This document shows positions 51,287 through 60,828 of a DNA stretch of 64,000 nt, piece by piece (within the stretch, counting starts at the first letter, position 1; each line of letters starts with the position of its first letter). This DNA comes from Bacteroidota bacterium (GTDB lineage Bacteria; Bacteroidota; Bacteroidia; Chitinophagales; Chitinophagaceae), in the NCBI GenBank assembly GCA_018267925.1, contig JAFDXO010000165.1:43674-107673 (forward strand), in the 5' to 3' direction. The notes under the pieces were generated by a model. That model searched no databases. It was not told where the DNA came from and saw only the letters and a list, made by a program, of their open reading frames with translations. Made by a program: the position numbers and the translations under genes.

Positions 51287-53671
51287 ATGCGCATGGTTAG
51301 AGCATTGTTTGCCTTGATACTTACTGTTGTGCTTACCGTGGCGCTTGATCATCCCTTTGCCGGATTGCCGGCTTTAGGAAGGCTTTTAGACCCCATGAAT
51401 GGCTGGGCTGCAAACGCTGAAAAGATAGCCGATTGGCGTGATTGGGATTTTTCCTTGAAAGGAATGAAGCAACCGGCATCAGTGTGGATGGAAGACCGCT
51501 TAGTGCCACACCTGAAAGCTGAAAATAATGATGACCTCTATTTTATGCAAGGTTATTTACACGCTTTCTATCGCTTGTGGCAAATGGATTTTCAAACCCG
51601 TGCAGCCGGTGGACGATTAAGTGAAATTATTGGTGAAAAATGGGTAACAGACTTAAAAACAGGAAAACAAAAAAATGCACTATTGGAATTTGATAGACTA
51701 CAACGAAGAAAAGGGATGGTTTTTGCTGCCGAAAATTCGTTGAAAGCAATTGAGGCTGATCCACGAACAAAGGCTATGTTAGATGCCTATACTGCCGGTG
51801 TTAATTGTAGAATTCAGTCACTTCATTATGCTGATTATCCAATTGAATATAAACTGATGGGCTTTGAGCCGGAATTGTGGACTAACTTAAAATGTGTGTT
51901 GCTACTCAAATATATGGCTGATGACCTGACAGGATATACAGAAGATATTGAACTAACAGCTTTGCGTGATAAACTTTCTCCGGAAGAATTTCAACTTCTT
52001 TATCCACAAAAAATAAAGGGCAGTAGTCCGGTAATTCCGATAGGAACAAAGTTTGCAAAGCCCTCATTGTCTATTCCATCTATTCCAAAAGACAGCGTGT
52101 GGACACATATTTCCAACGTTTCTCTTGCTGCAATTAATCATGAGGATCAAACCGGTATTGGTTCAAACAATTGGGCAATCTCGGGTTTGCATACCGCTCA
52201 TGGTAAAAGCATTTTATGCAATGATCCTCATTTAGGATTAAATCTGCCTTCGCTTTGGTTTGAAATGCAATTGCAGTCACCGGATGTAAACGTTTATGGC
52301 GTTTCCCTGCCTGGCGCACCCGGAATTGTGATTGGATTTAATGACAGTATTGCTTGGGGTTTCACCAACAATTATCGCGATGTGAAAGACTTTTATGAAA
52401 TTGAACGAGTGGGTAATTCAAGCTATCTTTTTGATGGTCTTGAAAAGAAAATGTTGAAAAGAATTGAAACCATAAAAATAAAGGGTAAACCAGATTTTAT
52501 AGACACGGTAAACTATACACTGCATGGACCAATTATGTATGAGCCGGATTTCCCTGATCCATTAAACTCGGGGAAATTTCTTGCCATGCAATGGATGGCT
52601 CATCGTCCTACCAACGAGCTTTTAGCCCTATTTCAGCTTAATAGAGCCAATAATTATGAATCCTTTACCAAGGCTATTTTTCACTTTGAATGCCCTGCCC
52701 AAAACATGGTGTTTGCAGATCGGCTTGGAAATATTGCTATGTGGGGACAAGGTCAATTTATCAACAAATGGCATGACCAAGGAAGGTATATCATGAAGGG
52801 TAATACCAGTTCTACATTATGGGGCAATTTAATTCCAATGGAGGAGAACCCACATGTACTAAACCCACCACAAGGTTATGTTGCATCTGCCAATCAAATC
52901 GTTACGGATAGTACCTATCCTTATTGGTATAATGGCTATTTCTATGATTTTCGTGCATGGCGAATCAATGAATTGTTACAAGATAAAAACAGACGATGGA
53001 CAATTGAAGACAATATGCTTGTGCAGAATGATGTACTTTCCATATTAGCTCGTAGAGCAGCCTCTAAAATGGCTCCCGAAACGCTGAAAGATTGGAATGA
53101 TAAGCTGGATCCACAAAGTGTGAATGCAACAGTTTTTCAGATTCTTTGGGCTGCATTTTATGAAAAATTATGGAACAATCGTTTTGGTCATTCATTGTCT
53201 CCATCTACTGAGCGCACCTTAGAACTATTGAATGATAGTACTTCTCGCTACCGTCTTCTAATTGATAGCGCAATTGTTTATGCTGTCAAGATAGCAAAAG
53301 ATAGTATTGAAAAGCTTTCAAACTCAGGCGTAGCTTGGTATCAAGTGAAAGGAACTCAACTGACTCACTTAGCTCGGTTAGATGCGTTTAGCTATAAGAA
53401 CCTTGAAATTGGAGGATGGGGAAATACCCTGAATGCAGCCAAAAAAATACATGGTCCATCTTGGCGAATGGTTGTAGAAATGGGAAAGGATTCTATAAAA
53501 GCATTCGGTGTTTATCCCGGTGGACAATCGGGAAACCCGGGTAGCCAATTTTATGGAACATTTGTCAATCATTGGGTTGAAGGGAAATATTTTCGTATTG
53601 CATTTTACCCCAAGCAAGCAACACCAAACGATAAAACATTTGTTTGTAAATGGAATATAAAACCTCAATAA
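51287..53671 (+). CDS. Penicillin acylase family Ntn hydrolase
   Basis: A 794-aa precursor. After an N-terminal membrane segment/signal (about residues 5-22), the alpha-chain region shows LVPHLKAENNDDLYFMQGYL and YRLWQMDFQTRAAGGRLSEI. The self-cleavage site lies before S293 in TGIGSNNWAISG, the beta-chain nucleophile. HGKSILCNDPHLGLNLPSLW and GFTNNYRDVKDFY follow, and YPGGQSGNPGSQFYGTFVN closes the domain. The family cleaves amides such as penicillins or N-acyl-homoserine lactones; the substrate is unknown. ATG 51287 is used because the seven residues before it (from TTG 51266) look unlike a signal peptide. Confidence 0.93.
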   Translation: MRMVRALFALILTVVLTVALDHPFAGLPALGRLLDPMNGWAANAEKIADWRDWDFSLKGMKQPASVWMEDRLVPHLKAENNDDLYFMQGYLHAFYRLWQMDFQTRAAGGRLSEIIGEKWVTDLKTGKQKNALLEFDRLQRRKGMVFAAENSLKAIEADPRTKAMLDAYTAGVNCRIQSLHYADYPIEYKLMGFEPELWTNLKCVLLLKYMADDLTGYTEDIELTALRDKLSPEEFQLLYPQKIKGSSPVIPIGTKFAKPSLSIPSIPKDSVWTHISNVSLAAINHEDQTGIGSNNWAISGLHTAHGKSILCNDPHLGLNLPSLWFEMQLQSPDVNVYGVSLPGAPGIVIGFNDSIAWGFTNNYRDVKDFYEIERVGNSSYLFDGLEKKMLKRIETIKIKGKPDFIDTVNYTLHGPIMYEPDFPDPLNSGKFLAMQWMAHRPTNELLALFQLNRANNYESFTKAIFHFECPAQNMVFADRLGNIAMWGQGQFINKWHDQGRYIMKGNTSSTLWGNLIPMEENPHVLNPPQGYVASANQIVTDSTYPYWYNGYFYDFRAWRINELLQDKNRRWTIEDNMLVQNDVLSILARRAASKMAPETLKDWNDKLDPQSVNATVFQILWAAFYEKLWNNRFGHSLSPSTERTLELLNDSTSRYRLLIDSAIVYAVKIAKDSIEKLSNSGVAWYQVKGTQLTHLARLDAFSYKNLEIGGWGNTLNAAKKIHGPSWRMVVEMGKDSIKAFGVYPGGQSGNPGSQFYGTFVNHWVEGKYFRIAFYPKQATPNDKTFVCKWNIKPQ

Positions 53672-53713
53672 ACCTTAGACCTAAGTTGTAGTTGAAAATT
53701 TTAAACAATTTGT

Positions 53714-54061
53714 ATGCGAATATTTTTTGCCGTCTTTTTAATTGCTGTTTTTTCTTGCGGATCAACCTATATTTTTCCTTGGTGGAGTTTGGTTATCGTT
53801 TGTAGTATAGTTTCCATTATTCTGCGCCTAAGTACCGGAAAAGCGTTCTGGGTAGGTTTCCTAGGTGTTTTTATTTTTTGGCTTACAATGGCATTTTTTC
53901 GAGATCAGGCAAACGATCATATACTTTCTAACAGAATGGCACAGCTATTTCACCTGCCATTTTCCGCAATTTTCTTAGTTGTTTCAGCTATGGTAGGAGG
54001 TCTTATTGGCGGCATATCGGCATGGGCAGGTGCCGAATTACGATTGTTGCTGACAAGATAG
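53714..54061 (+). CDS. Small three- to four-helix membrane protein, function unknown
   Basis: A 115-aa hydrophobic protein with segments at about residues 1-15, 18-33, 39-57 and 80-107 (for example FSAIFLVVSAMVGGLIGGIS). No known motif. It lies between the penicillin-acylase gene (42 nt) and the CDF transporter (54 nt) on the same strand and might be in their operon. Similar short membrane proteins are common in Bacteroidota. Function unknown. Confidence 0.65.
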   Translation: MRIFFAVFLIAVFSCGSTYIFPWWSLVIVCSIVSIILRLSTGKAFWVGFLGVFIFWLTMAFFRDQANDHILSNRMAQLFHLPFSAIFLVVSAMVGGLIGGISAWAGAELRLLLTR

Positions 54062-54115
54062 TTTTATGCTTTGTAAATTTGCTGATGTCCATTTTATATT
54101 AATGAACCCAACTTC

Positions 54116-55129
54116 ATGCCTGTAAAAGTCCAACGATTTATAGCCATTTTATCCGTGGTTTTGTTTATTGGGAAAATGGTGGCCTGGTATCTTACACATT
54201 CAGTAGCCATACTAACAGATGCTTTAGAAAGCACCGTAAATGTTGTAACCGGTTTTATTGGTGTTTATAGCGTTTCATTGGCTTCTAAGCCTCGCGATCA
54301 CAATCATCCTTATGGACATGGGAAAGTCGAGTTTATTTCTGCAGCTATTGAAGGCTCTTTAATTTTTATTGCAGGATTATTCATCGTTTATGAAGCAGTT
54401 CATCAATTGCTGGAACCACGTCCCCTACATTCATTAGATATAGGCATTGTCATTACAGCGATTGCCGGTTTAATTAATTTTTTTGCTGGAAATTATGCCA
54501 TACAAAAAGGCAAACAGTTCAAGTCGGCAACTATTGAGGCTTCCGGAAGACATACTCGAGTGGATGCTTATTCTACTTTTGCCATTTTAGTAGGTTTAGC
54601 TCTATTAAAAATCACCAATTGGGTTTGGTTAGATAGTGTTGTTGCTTTAATCTTCGCCTTCATTATTTTAATTACTGGATATGGGATTCTTCGTAAATCG
54701 GTACGTGGAATCATGGATGAAGCTGATGAGCGATTGCTGGATGAAGTCATTGCTTGTATTCAAAAACATAGAAAACCGCAGTGGATAGATATGCACAACA
54801 TGCGCGTTATTCAATATGGAGATGTAATGCACATTGATGCACACATGACGCTGCCTTGGTATTTTCAAGTAGCACAAGCAGAAATTGAAATTCATGCTTT
54901 AGAAGATCTTATCGGAAAGCATTTTGGAAATAAGATTGAAATATTTATTCATGTTGATGCTTGTGCCCCTTATTCCTGTAAACTCTGTGCATTATTAGAT
55001 TGCCCCGTTCGTCAATCTCCGTTTGTGAAGCAGCTTTTGTGGAACTCAGAAAACGTATGGATAGATTGTAAACATGGCAAAGACACAGCCGATCAAAGTG
55101 CTAAACCTTTGTCTGGTGCTTGCTCATAG
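54116..55129 (+). CDS. Cation diffusion facilitator family metal transporter
   Basis: A 337-aa CDF exporter for Zn, Fe or similar divalent ions. Six membrane helices, with the loop RDHNHPYGHGKVEFISA and the TM5 metal-binding GRHTRVDAYST (His and Asp). TM2 is ILTDALESTVNVVTG: the first Asp is present, but the position four residues later is Ser rather than Asp, as in some relatives. The C-terminal cytoplasmic domain (about 205-290) is followed by a Cys-rich tail (CAPYSCKLCALLDCP, later CKHG and GACS) that could bind metal. It converges with rnhA with a 37-nt overlap. Metal specificity is unknown. Confidence 0.9.
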   Translation: MPVKVQRFIAILSVVLFIGKMVAWYLTHSVAILTDALESTVNVVTGFIGVYSVSLASKPRDHNHPYGHGKVEFISAAIEGSLIFIAGLFIVYEAVHQLLEPRPLHSLDIGIVITAIAGLINFFAGNYAIQKGKQFKSATIEASGRHTRVDAYSTFAILVGLALLKITNWVWLDSVVALIFAFIILITGYGILRKSVRGIMDEADERLLDEVIACIQKHRKPQWIDMHNMRVIQYGDVMHIDAHMTLPWYFQVAQAEIEIHALEDLIGKHFGNKIEIFIHVDACAPYSCKLCALLDCPVRQSPFVKQLLWNSENVWIDCKHGKDTADQSAKPLSGACS

Positions 55130-55578
55130 CCCATATCTATCAGCCAATGCTTGCTATCTGCTGCTTGAGTTGCCAGCTCATCACAACGATTATTGAAACG
55201 ATTGTTGGCATGTCCTTTAACCCAAACAAATTTGATTCGATGCTTTTTTGAAACGGTTAAAAATTGTTGCCATAAATCAATATTTTTCTTGCCTTTAAAG
55301 CCTGTTTTAACCCAATTTTTCAGCCAACCTTTTTCTATTGCATTAACCACATATTGGCTATCTGTATAGATTACGACATCCAGCCCATCTCGTTTTAGGC
55401 TTTGCAAGGCAACAATTACGGCAAGTAATTCCATCCTATTGTTTGTGGTTAGCCTATATCCTTGAGAAAGTTCTTTATATGCCGTTCCCCATTGCAAGAT
55501 TATGCCATAACCGCCGGGTCCGGGATTGCCTCTGGCTGAACCATCTGTATAAATAACAAGTTGTGGAGTAGATGTCAT
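55093..55578 (-). CDS. rnhA: Ribonuclease HI
   Basis: A 161-aa RNase H that removes RNA from RNA-DNA hybrids. The four catalytic acids are D12 (LVIYTDGSARGNPGPGG), E50 (TTNNRMELLAVIVAL), D73 (VVIYTDSQYVVNAIEK) and D133 (NNRCDELATQA), and WVKGHANN carries the catalytic His. ATG 55578 is chosen because the 17 residues upstream (TLLLPLTASLPN) do not fit the family. The 3' end overlaps the convergent CDF gene by 37 nt. Confidence 0.96.
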   Translation of the reverse strand: MTSTPQLVIYTDGSARGNPGPGGYGIILQWGTAYKELSQGYRLTTNNRMELLAVIVALQSLKRDGLDVVIYTDSQYVVNAIEKGWLKNWVKTGFKGKKNIDLWQQFLTVSKKHRIKFVWVKGHANNRFNNRCDELATQAADSKHWLIDMGYEQAPDKGLAL

Positions 55579-55741
55579 ATTGGGTAAAGAAGCCGTCAAA
55601 GGTAATAGGAGCGTTTGAATGACCACCAATCAATTCAGTTTTGGCTGGATGAAAATCAAGTTTGAAAGTGGAAAAGGTTGAAAGTTTGATTTTTTGAAAG
55701 ATTACTACAATACTTGTTTTTAAAAATTCATTTTATTAGCC

Positions 55742-55749
55742 TACTTTTG
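55742..55749 (+). promoter_or_regulatory. -7 box of the fusA promoter
   Basis: TACTTTTG (exact TAnnTTTG) ends 40 nt before ATG 55790. A TTG lies further upstream than usual. Confidence 0.55.
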
Positions 55750-55789
55750 CACTCCAATTTTTAAGAAGCAAAAATAATAAACTATAACA

Positions 55790-57934
55790 ATGGCAGACTT
55801 ACGCTTACAGCGAAACTTTGGTATTGCAGCACACATTGATGCCGGTAAGACCACAACTACAGAGCGAATTCTTCGGTACACAGGTATGATTCACAGAACG
55901 GGTGAGGTGCATGAAGGTGCAGCTACTACCGACTGGATGGAGCAAGAGAAAGAAAGAGGAATTACAATCACTTCCGCAGCGGTAAGTTGCAAATGGAAAT
56001 TTCCAACAGACAAAGGTAAAGCAACACCTGAATCAAAGGAATTTTCCTTCAACATAATTGATACGCCCGGTCACGTGGATTTCACCGTAGAGGTAGAGCG
56101 ATCCATGCGTGTTTTGGATGGTTTGATAGCCTTATTTTCTGCTGTAGATGGTGTAGAACCTCAAAGCGAAACAGTTTGGCGTCAAGCAAATCGCTATCGC
56201 GTTCCTCGTATTGGCTTTGTAAATAAAATGGATCGTATTGGTGCAGATTTCCTCAATGTCGTAAAGCAAGTGAAGGAAATGTTAGGCGCAAACGCTGTCC
56301 CCTTACAATTGCCAATTGGTGCAGAAGATAACTTCAAAGGCGTTGTTGACCTGATTAAAATGAAGGGTATTGTTTGGCACGTAGAAACTGAAGGGATGAC
56401 CTTTGATGAAATTGACGTACCCGCTGATATGGTGGAAGAAGCTCAAGAATGGAGAGGTAAGTTAGTTGAAGCAGTAGCTGAATATGATGATACCTTAATG
56501 GAAAAGTTCTTCGAAGACCCTAATTCAATTTCTGAAACCGAATTACATACGGCTATTCGCAAAGCTTGTATTGATTTGAGCATTGTGCCTATGATGTGTG
56601 GTTCTTCTTTTAAAAATAAAGGTGTACAAACTGCGCTGGATGCCGTTTGTCGTTATTTACCTTCTCCGGTAGATATTGATGCAATTGAAGGTACAGATCC
56701 AGATGATACTGAGAAAACCTTGACTCGTAAGCCGGATGCAAAAGAACCATTTGCAGCCTTAGCTTTTAAAATTATGACCGATCCGTTTGTAGGACGTTTG
56801 GCGTTCTTCCGGGTTTATTCCGGTCATCTGGATGCAGGATCTTATGTATTGAATGTGCGTTCAGGTAAAAACGAACGTATTTCCCGTATCATGAAAATGT
56901 TTGCCAATAAACAAAATCCGATAGACTTTATTGAAGCAGGTGATATTGGGGCGGCAGTTGGTTTTAAAGATATCAAAACAGGAGACACACTTTGCGATGA
57001 AAAACATCCTATTGTGTTGGAAAACATGTTTATCCCTGAGCCTGTTATTGCAATTGCTATCGAACCAAAAACACAGGCTGACGTGGATAAAATGGGTATG
57101 GCAATTGCCAAACTCGTTGAAGAAGATCCGACACTTCGTGTTAATACGGATGAAGATACTGGACAAACAATCCTTCGTGGAATGGGCGAACTTCACCTTG
57201 AAATTATCCTGGATCGTTTGAAGCGTGAATTTAAAGTGGAAGTAAACCAAGGTGCTCCTCAGGTTGCTTACAAAGAGGCATTCACATTGAAAATTGATCA
57301 CCGTGAAGTATATAAAAAGCAAACCGGTGGACGTGGTAAATTTGCCGATGTGCAATTTGAAATCGGACCGGCTGACGAAGAGTTCCTGAAAGAAGGAAAA
57401 GGAAATTTCCAATTCATCAACGACATTTTTGGTGGATCTATTCCGCGTGAATTTATTCCAGCTATCCAAAAAGGTTTCGAAGCCTCTATGACTACAGGTC
57501 CTTTGGCAGGATTCCCAATTGAAAGTATGCGCGTTCGTATTTTTGATGGATCTTTCCACAATGTGGACTCCGACTCAATGTCTTTTGAACTTTGCGCTAA
57601 ATCCGGTTTCCGTGAAGCAGGTAGAAAAGCAAAACCCATCATTCTTGAACCAATCATGAAGGTGGAAGTGATTACACCAGAACAATACATGGGTGATGTA
57701 ACGGGCGACCTAAACCGCCGCCGTGCCATGTTGGAAGGTATGGATACACGCGCCGGTGCTCAAGTTATCAAAGCTAAAGTACCACTGAGCGAAATGTTTG
57801 GTTATGTAACGCAGCTCCGTTCTTTGTCATCAGGTCGTGCCTCTTCAACTATGGAATTTAGCCATTATGCACCGGCTCCGCGTGCTATTGAAGAAGAAGT
57901 TGTAGCTAAAACAAAAGGTAAAGTGAACGCTTAA
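55790..57934 (+). CDS. fusA: Translation elongation factor G
   Basis: A 714-aa GTPase that drives ribosomal translocation. G-motifs are [16 protein letters not shown] (P loop), [18 protein letters not shown] and [12 protein letters not shown]. Later domains show [36 protein letters not shown] and [19 protein letters not shown]. Full length for the family. It is a single-gene unit here: no rpsL, rpsG or tuf neighbours, with its own promoter and a strong terminator. This suggests it is either the stand-alone fusA or one of two copies. Confidence 0.97.
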   Translation: MADLRLQRNFGIAAHIDAGKTTTTERILRYTGMIHRTGEVHEGAATTDWMEQEKERGITITSAAVSCKWKFPTDKGKATPESKEFSFNIIDTPGHVDFTVEVERSMRVLDGLIALFSAVDGVEPQSETVWRQANRYRVPRIGFVNKMDRIGADFLNVVKQVKEMLGANAVPLQLPIGAEDNFKGVVDLIKMKGIVWHVETEGMTFDEIDVPADMVEEAQEWRGKLVEAVAEYDDTLMEKFFEDPNSISETELHTAIRKACIDLSIVPMMCGSSFKNKGVQTALDAVCRYLPSPVDIDAIEGTDPDDTEKTLTRKPDAKEPFAALAFKIMTDPFVGRLAFFRVYSGHLDAGSYVLNVRSGKNERISRIMKMFANKQNPIDFIEAGDIGAAVGFKDIKTGDTLCDEKHPIVLENMFIPEPVIAIAIEPKTQADVDKMGMAIAKLVEEDPTLRVNTDEDTGQTILRGMGELHLEIILDRLKREFKVEVNQGAPQVAYKEAFTLKIDHREVYKKQTGGRGKFADVQFEIGPADEEFLKEGKGNFQFINDIFGGSIPREFIPAIQKGFEASMTTGPLAGFPIESMRVRIFDGSFHNVDSDSMSFELCAKSGFREAGRKAKPIILEPIMKVEVITPEQYMGDVTGDLNRRRAMLEGMDTRAGAQVIKAKVPLSEMFGYVTQLRSLSSGRASSTMEFSHYAPAPRAIEEEVVAKTKGKVNA

Positions 57935-57970
57935 TTTCATTCGATTTATTCTTTTTATCAATTTTTAAAT

Positions 57971-58002
57971 GACGCTTCACTCTTTGGTGGAGCGTCTTTT
58001 TT
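57971..58002 (+). terminator. Intrinsic terminator after fusA
   Basis: GACGCTTCAC pairs with GTGGAGCGTC with one T-G wobble and a 6-nt loop, followed by TTTTTT. Confidence 0.85.
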
Positions 58003-58122
58003 ATTGAAAAAATAATGGGTGAGATAAAATATCTCTTGAAAATGAAGCAGCACCTTGCTCGCATCAAAATGGAAAAATAAACATCAGCAAACAGGGGATT
58101 TTTATCTTGTTTAAAATCTTAC

Positions 58123-58153
58123 TTTGCCATCCGCTATCTGCATCGTAATTTTG
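58123..58153 (+). promoter_or_regulatory. Promoter of the IscA-type gene with both elements
   Basis: TTTG at 58123-58126, 19 nt, TAATTTTG at 58146-58153. Same geometry as the rplS promoter. ATG 58172 follows after 18 nt. Confidence 0.7.
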
Positions 58154-58171
58154 TATGGATAAGTATGTTAA

Positions 58172-58513
58172 ATGACTACAATTGAAATCCCAATCACCTT
58201 AACCGATAGTGCCATTACCGAAGTTAAAAGACTGATGACTGCATCAGATTTTGATCATAGTCAGTTTTTGCGTGTCGGTGTAAAGGGCGGTGGATGCTCA
58301 GGACTTAGCTATTTGTTAGGCTTTGACAAAAAGGAGGAAGATGATCAACTTTATACTATTGCAGATATCCCAGTGTTAGTGAAAAAATCTCACGAGATCT
58401 ATCTGTATGGAATGCAAGTTGACTTTGAACACGGCTTGAATGCACGTGGTTTTACTTTTAAAAACCCTAATGCCAGCAGCACTTGCGGATGCGGTACCAG
58501 TTTCGCCGTTTAA
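58172..58513 (+). CDS. IscA/ErpA-type iron-sulfur cluster carrier
   Basis: A 113-aa HesB/YadR/YfhF-family protein that receives and passes on [Fe-S] clusters. The three cluster ligands are C42 (GVKGGGCSGLSY) and C105/C107 (ASSTCGCGTSF). Usual family length. No suf or isc operon is beside it. The next gene starts only 2 nt after its stop, so the two are in one transcript. Confidence 0.95.
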   Translation: MTTIEIPITLTDSAITEVKRLMTASDFDHSQFLRVGVKGGGCSGLSYLLGFDKKEEDDQLYTIADIPVLVKKSHEIYLYGMQVDFEHGLNARGFTFKNPNASSTCGCGTSFAV

Positions 58514-58515
58514 TA

Positions 58516-59172
58516 ATGAAAAAGATATTGTTGCTTTCCTTTTTATTCTTTTCAATTGCTGCTTCCGCTCAAAAAAGACGTGAAGATGCACCTATAACGC
58601 CAGAGCCTACAACACTTAATAAAGTAGATAGCAAAGGGAAACGACATGGTTTATGGCTTTCAACCACAGCAGCTCACATGGGTGAAATCGGGTTTAGTGA
58701 GTTTGGAAACTATGACCATGGCAATAAAATAGGTCAATGGTATAAAATAGACGAAGGAGGCGAATTGATGGCTATAGAAGCCTTTAGAAATAATGTGCGA
58801 GATGGTGAAGTACGCTATTATGAGCAAGGAAAACTTTATTGTGTTGGACATTATAGAGGACTAAATCCCCGTCAACAGTTTGACACCATAGTTGTGATGG
58901 ATCCAATTACACAAGAAGAACGCTATCGTATCATTCCTACTGAACAAGGCTCTTTAAGACACGGACTGTGGCGATATTATGATCCAAACTTGGGGTTTCT
59001 TACAAAAGAAGAAGAATATCAAGTGGACGAATTGGTGTACAAAAAAGAATTTATAGTTTCATCATCACGGGATAGTCTAAATTATCAAAAACATGAAGAG
59101 CAATTACCGCATGTAAAGCGAAAACTCCAATCAGCACCACGTTCTGGGCGGATTTCATACTCTATTGAATGA
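58516..59172 (+). CDS. Exported MORN-like (YwqK-type) repeat protein
   Basis: A 218-aa protein with a signal peptide (residues about 1-18, cut after ASA). It contains MORN-like repeats with the 'G...G.W..Y...G' rhythm: DSKGKRHGLWLSTTAAHM, GNKIGQWYKIDEGGELMAIE, VRDGEVRYYEQGKLYCVGHY and RHGLWRYYDPNLGFL. Such repeats form beta-hairpin stacks for binding. ATG 58516 is chosen over an upstream start inside the IscA-type gene. Function unknown; proteins of this repeat type are common outer-surface proteins in Bacteroidota. Confidence 0.75.
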   Translation: MKKILLLSFLFFSIAASAQKRREDAPITPEPTTLNKVDSKGKRHGLWLSTTAAHMGEIGFSEFGNYDHGNKIGQWYKIDEGGELMAIEAFRNNVRDGEVRYYEQGKLYCVGHYRGLNPRQQFDTIVVMDPITQEERYRIIPTEQGSLRHGLWRYYDPNLGFLTKEEEYQVDELVYKKEFIVSSSRDSLNYQKHEEQLPHVKRKLQSAPRSGRISYSIE

Positions 59173-59300
59173 TAGAAACTCTCCCTATTCTTTCTTTTTT
59201 TTAGAAATTGAAAATCATTTTTGTACTTACTTTTTTTAGTTTCTATAAAACTTCCAAAAACTTTTATACCTTTCAAGACAAATTTTTCAGTTCAGTTTTT

Positions 59301-59816
59301 ATGAAAAAATTTTTATTCGCAGCCATGTTGCCCATCTTATTTTTTAGTTGTGCAAAAGAAGAAGTTACGAATCCATTATTTAGAACACCAACTTGTGCAG
59401 ACACAACCGATGATGGCGTTTTTGAAGCATTTACGTTGCCCGAAAAAGCACAGCTACTTCGTTATTTCAAAATAATTCCCGACTCTCAGATTAGCTTTGT
59501 AATGCGATATCAAAATATAAGCGGTCGAATACTTTACAACCGAATTAGCGATTACAATCCATATATACGCTTTCGCACCAACCTACCGGTTAAATTGTTT
59601 GCTTGGATGCCCTTCTCTCAGAATAACGAGAAGTATTATTCTTGGGTTGTTAATGCCCCCGACACTTCCATGGATTATACCGTAAACATTTACCAACTTC
59701 GTGATCAATATCCGCAATTGCTGAATGGTTGTTATCGGATTTACTATGCTGTTTCATCATCAGATACTGGTATCGTTTACACAAAAGGGCATTATGATTT
59801 TGAAGTGCGGAATTAG
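59301..59816 (+). CDS. Lipoprotein of unknown function
   Basis: A 171-aa protein with a short lipoprotein signal ending ILFFSCAKEE (acylated Cys at residue 17). The mature part has beta-strand spacing (FKIIPDSQISFVMRYQN, IRFRTNLPVKLFAWMPF, YSWVVNAPDTSMDYTVNIYQ) and ends GHYDFEVRN. No family is recognised. ATG 59301 is used, as the 31 residues before it in the same frame carry no signal. It is 128 nt after the MORN-like gene and may be a separate unit. Confidence 0.65.
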   Translation: MKKFLFAAMLPILFFSCAKEEVTNPLFRTPTCADTTDDGVFEAFTLPEKAQLLRYFKIIPDSQISFVMRYQNISGRILYNRISDYNPYIRFRTNLPVKLFAWMPFSQNNEKYYSWVVNAPDTSMDYTVNIYQLRDQYPQLLNGCYRIYYAVSSSDTGIVYTKGHYDFEVRN

Positions 59817-59881
59817 AGTACATAAGCTTTAGTAGCAGCTTAATTATTATTATTGAGTTCTGAATACCAACCAAACTTTTC

Positions 59882-60823
59882 ATGGAAAAACAGTCCATGT
59901 TTCAAAACCGACTTTTAAAGGTTTGGAAGCATATCAGTAAATGGGCTCGCAAACAAGACATTGCTTGTTTCCGATTTTATGACCATGACTTACCCGAGTT
60001 CCCTTTTGCTATTGAATGGTATGAAGGAGTTGTTCATGCAGCAGAATACAAAAGAAAACATGGTATGGAAGAAGATGAACATGCCGATTGGTTAGCACAA
60101 TGCAAATCCACCATTGCCTTAGTTTTAGAAATTGCTCCCGAACAAATTTTCATGAAGCAAAGACAGCGTAAAGCCGGACGACAGGGGCAATATGAAAAAT
60201 TTGGTGAAGAAAAGCAGGAACGTATTGTACATGAAGGTGGTTTAAGTTTTATCATCAACCTCACGGATTACTTAGATACTGGATTGTTTCTGGATCATCG
60301 CTTAACCCGAAGCATGGTTCGTGAACATGCTATGAAAAAGAGAGTACTAAATTTATTTTGTTATACCGGCTCATTTAGCGTTTATGCTGCTCATGGTCAG
60401 GCAAAATCAATAACATCCGTAGATCTTTCTAAAACCTACATCAATTGGGCTAAACGCAATATGCAATACAACAAACTTTACAACGAAAATAAGCACGAGT
60501 TTGTTCATGCAGATGTAATGGAAGTCATCAATGAGTTGCCGGCAAATAGCTACGACCTAATAGTCTGCGATCCGCCTACTTTTTCCAACAGTAAGCGTAT
60601 GGATGAAACTTTTGATGTTCAACGTGACCATGTATCTCTTTTACGTAAATTATTAAGAGCATGTTCAGATGATGGCACCATCTATTTCAGTAATAATTAC
60701 AAGGGATTTCAGCTTGAGAGAGAGTCTTTACCGGCTTCGCAAATCAAAGACATTACTCGTGCTACAACTCCATTGGATTTTCAAGGAAAGCTTTATCGTT
60801 CTTGCTTTTTGATAGAGAAGTAG
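59882..60823 (+). CDS. RlmK-type class I SAM-dependent rRNA methyltransferase
   Basis: A 313-aa methyltransferase matching the C-terminal (RlmK) half of RlmKL, which makes m7G in 23S rRNA. It has LNLFCYTGSFSVYAAHGQAK (motif I), SVDLSKTYINWAKRNMQYN and the catalytic DPPTFSNSKRMDETFDVQRD. HRLTRSMVREHAMKKRVLNL lies before motif I. The N-terminal THUMP/RlmL half found in E. coli is absent, which is normal outside Gammaproteobacteria. The end meets the convergent response regulator after 5 nt. Confidence 0.9.
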   Translation: MEKQSMFQNRLLKVWKHISKWARKQDIACFRFYDHDLPEFPFAIEWYEGVVHAAEYKRKHGMEEDEHADWLAQCKSTIALVLEIAPEQIFMKQRQRKAGRQGQYEKFGEEKQERIVHEGGLSFIINLTDYLDTGLFLDHRLTRSMVREHAMKKRVLNLFCYTGSFSVYAAHGQAKSITSVDLSKTYINWAKRNMQYNKLYNENKHEFVHADVMEVINELPANSYDLIVCDPPTFSNSKRMDETFDVQRDHVSLLRKLLRACSDDGTIYFSNNYKGFQLERESLPASQIKDITRATTPLDFQGKLYRSCFLIEK

Positions 60824-60828
60824 TGAAC

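Noticed and set aside
56861..57559. Long leftward open frame of 232 codons inside fusA
   Set aside because: It runs antisense to the conserved EF-G coding sequence and has no family features; it is a by-product of fusA codon use.
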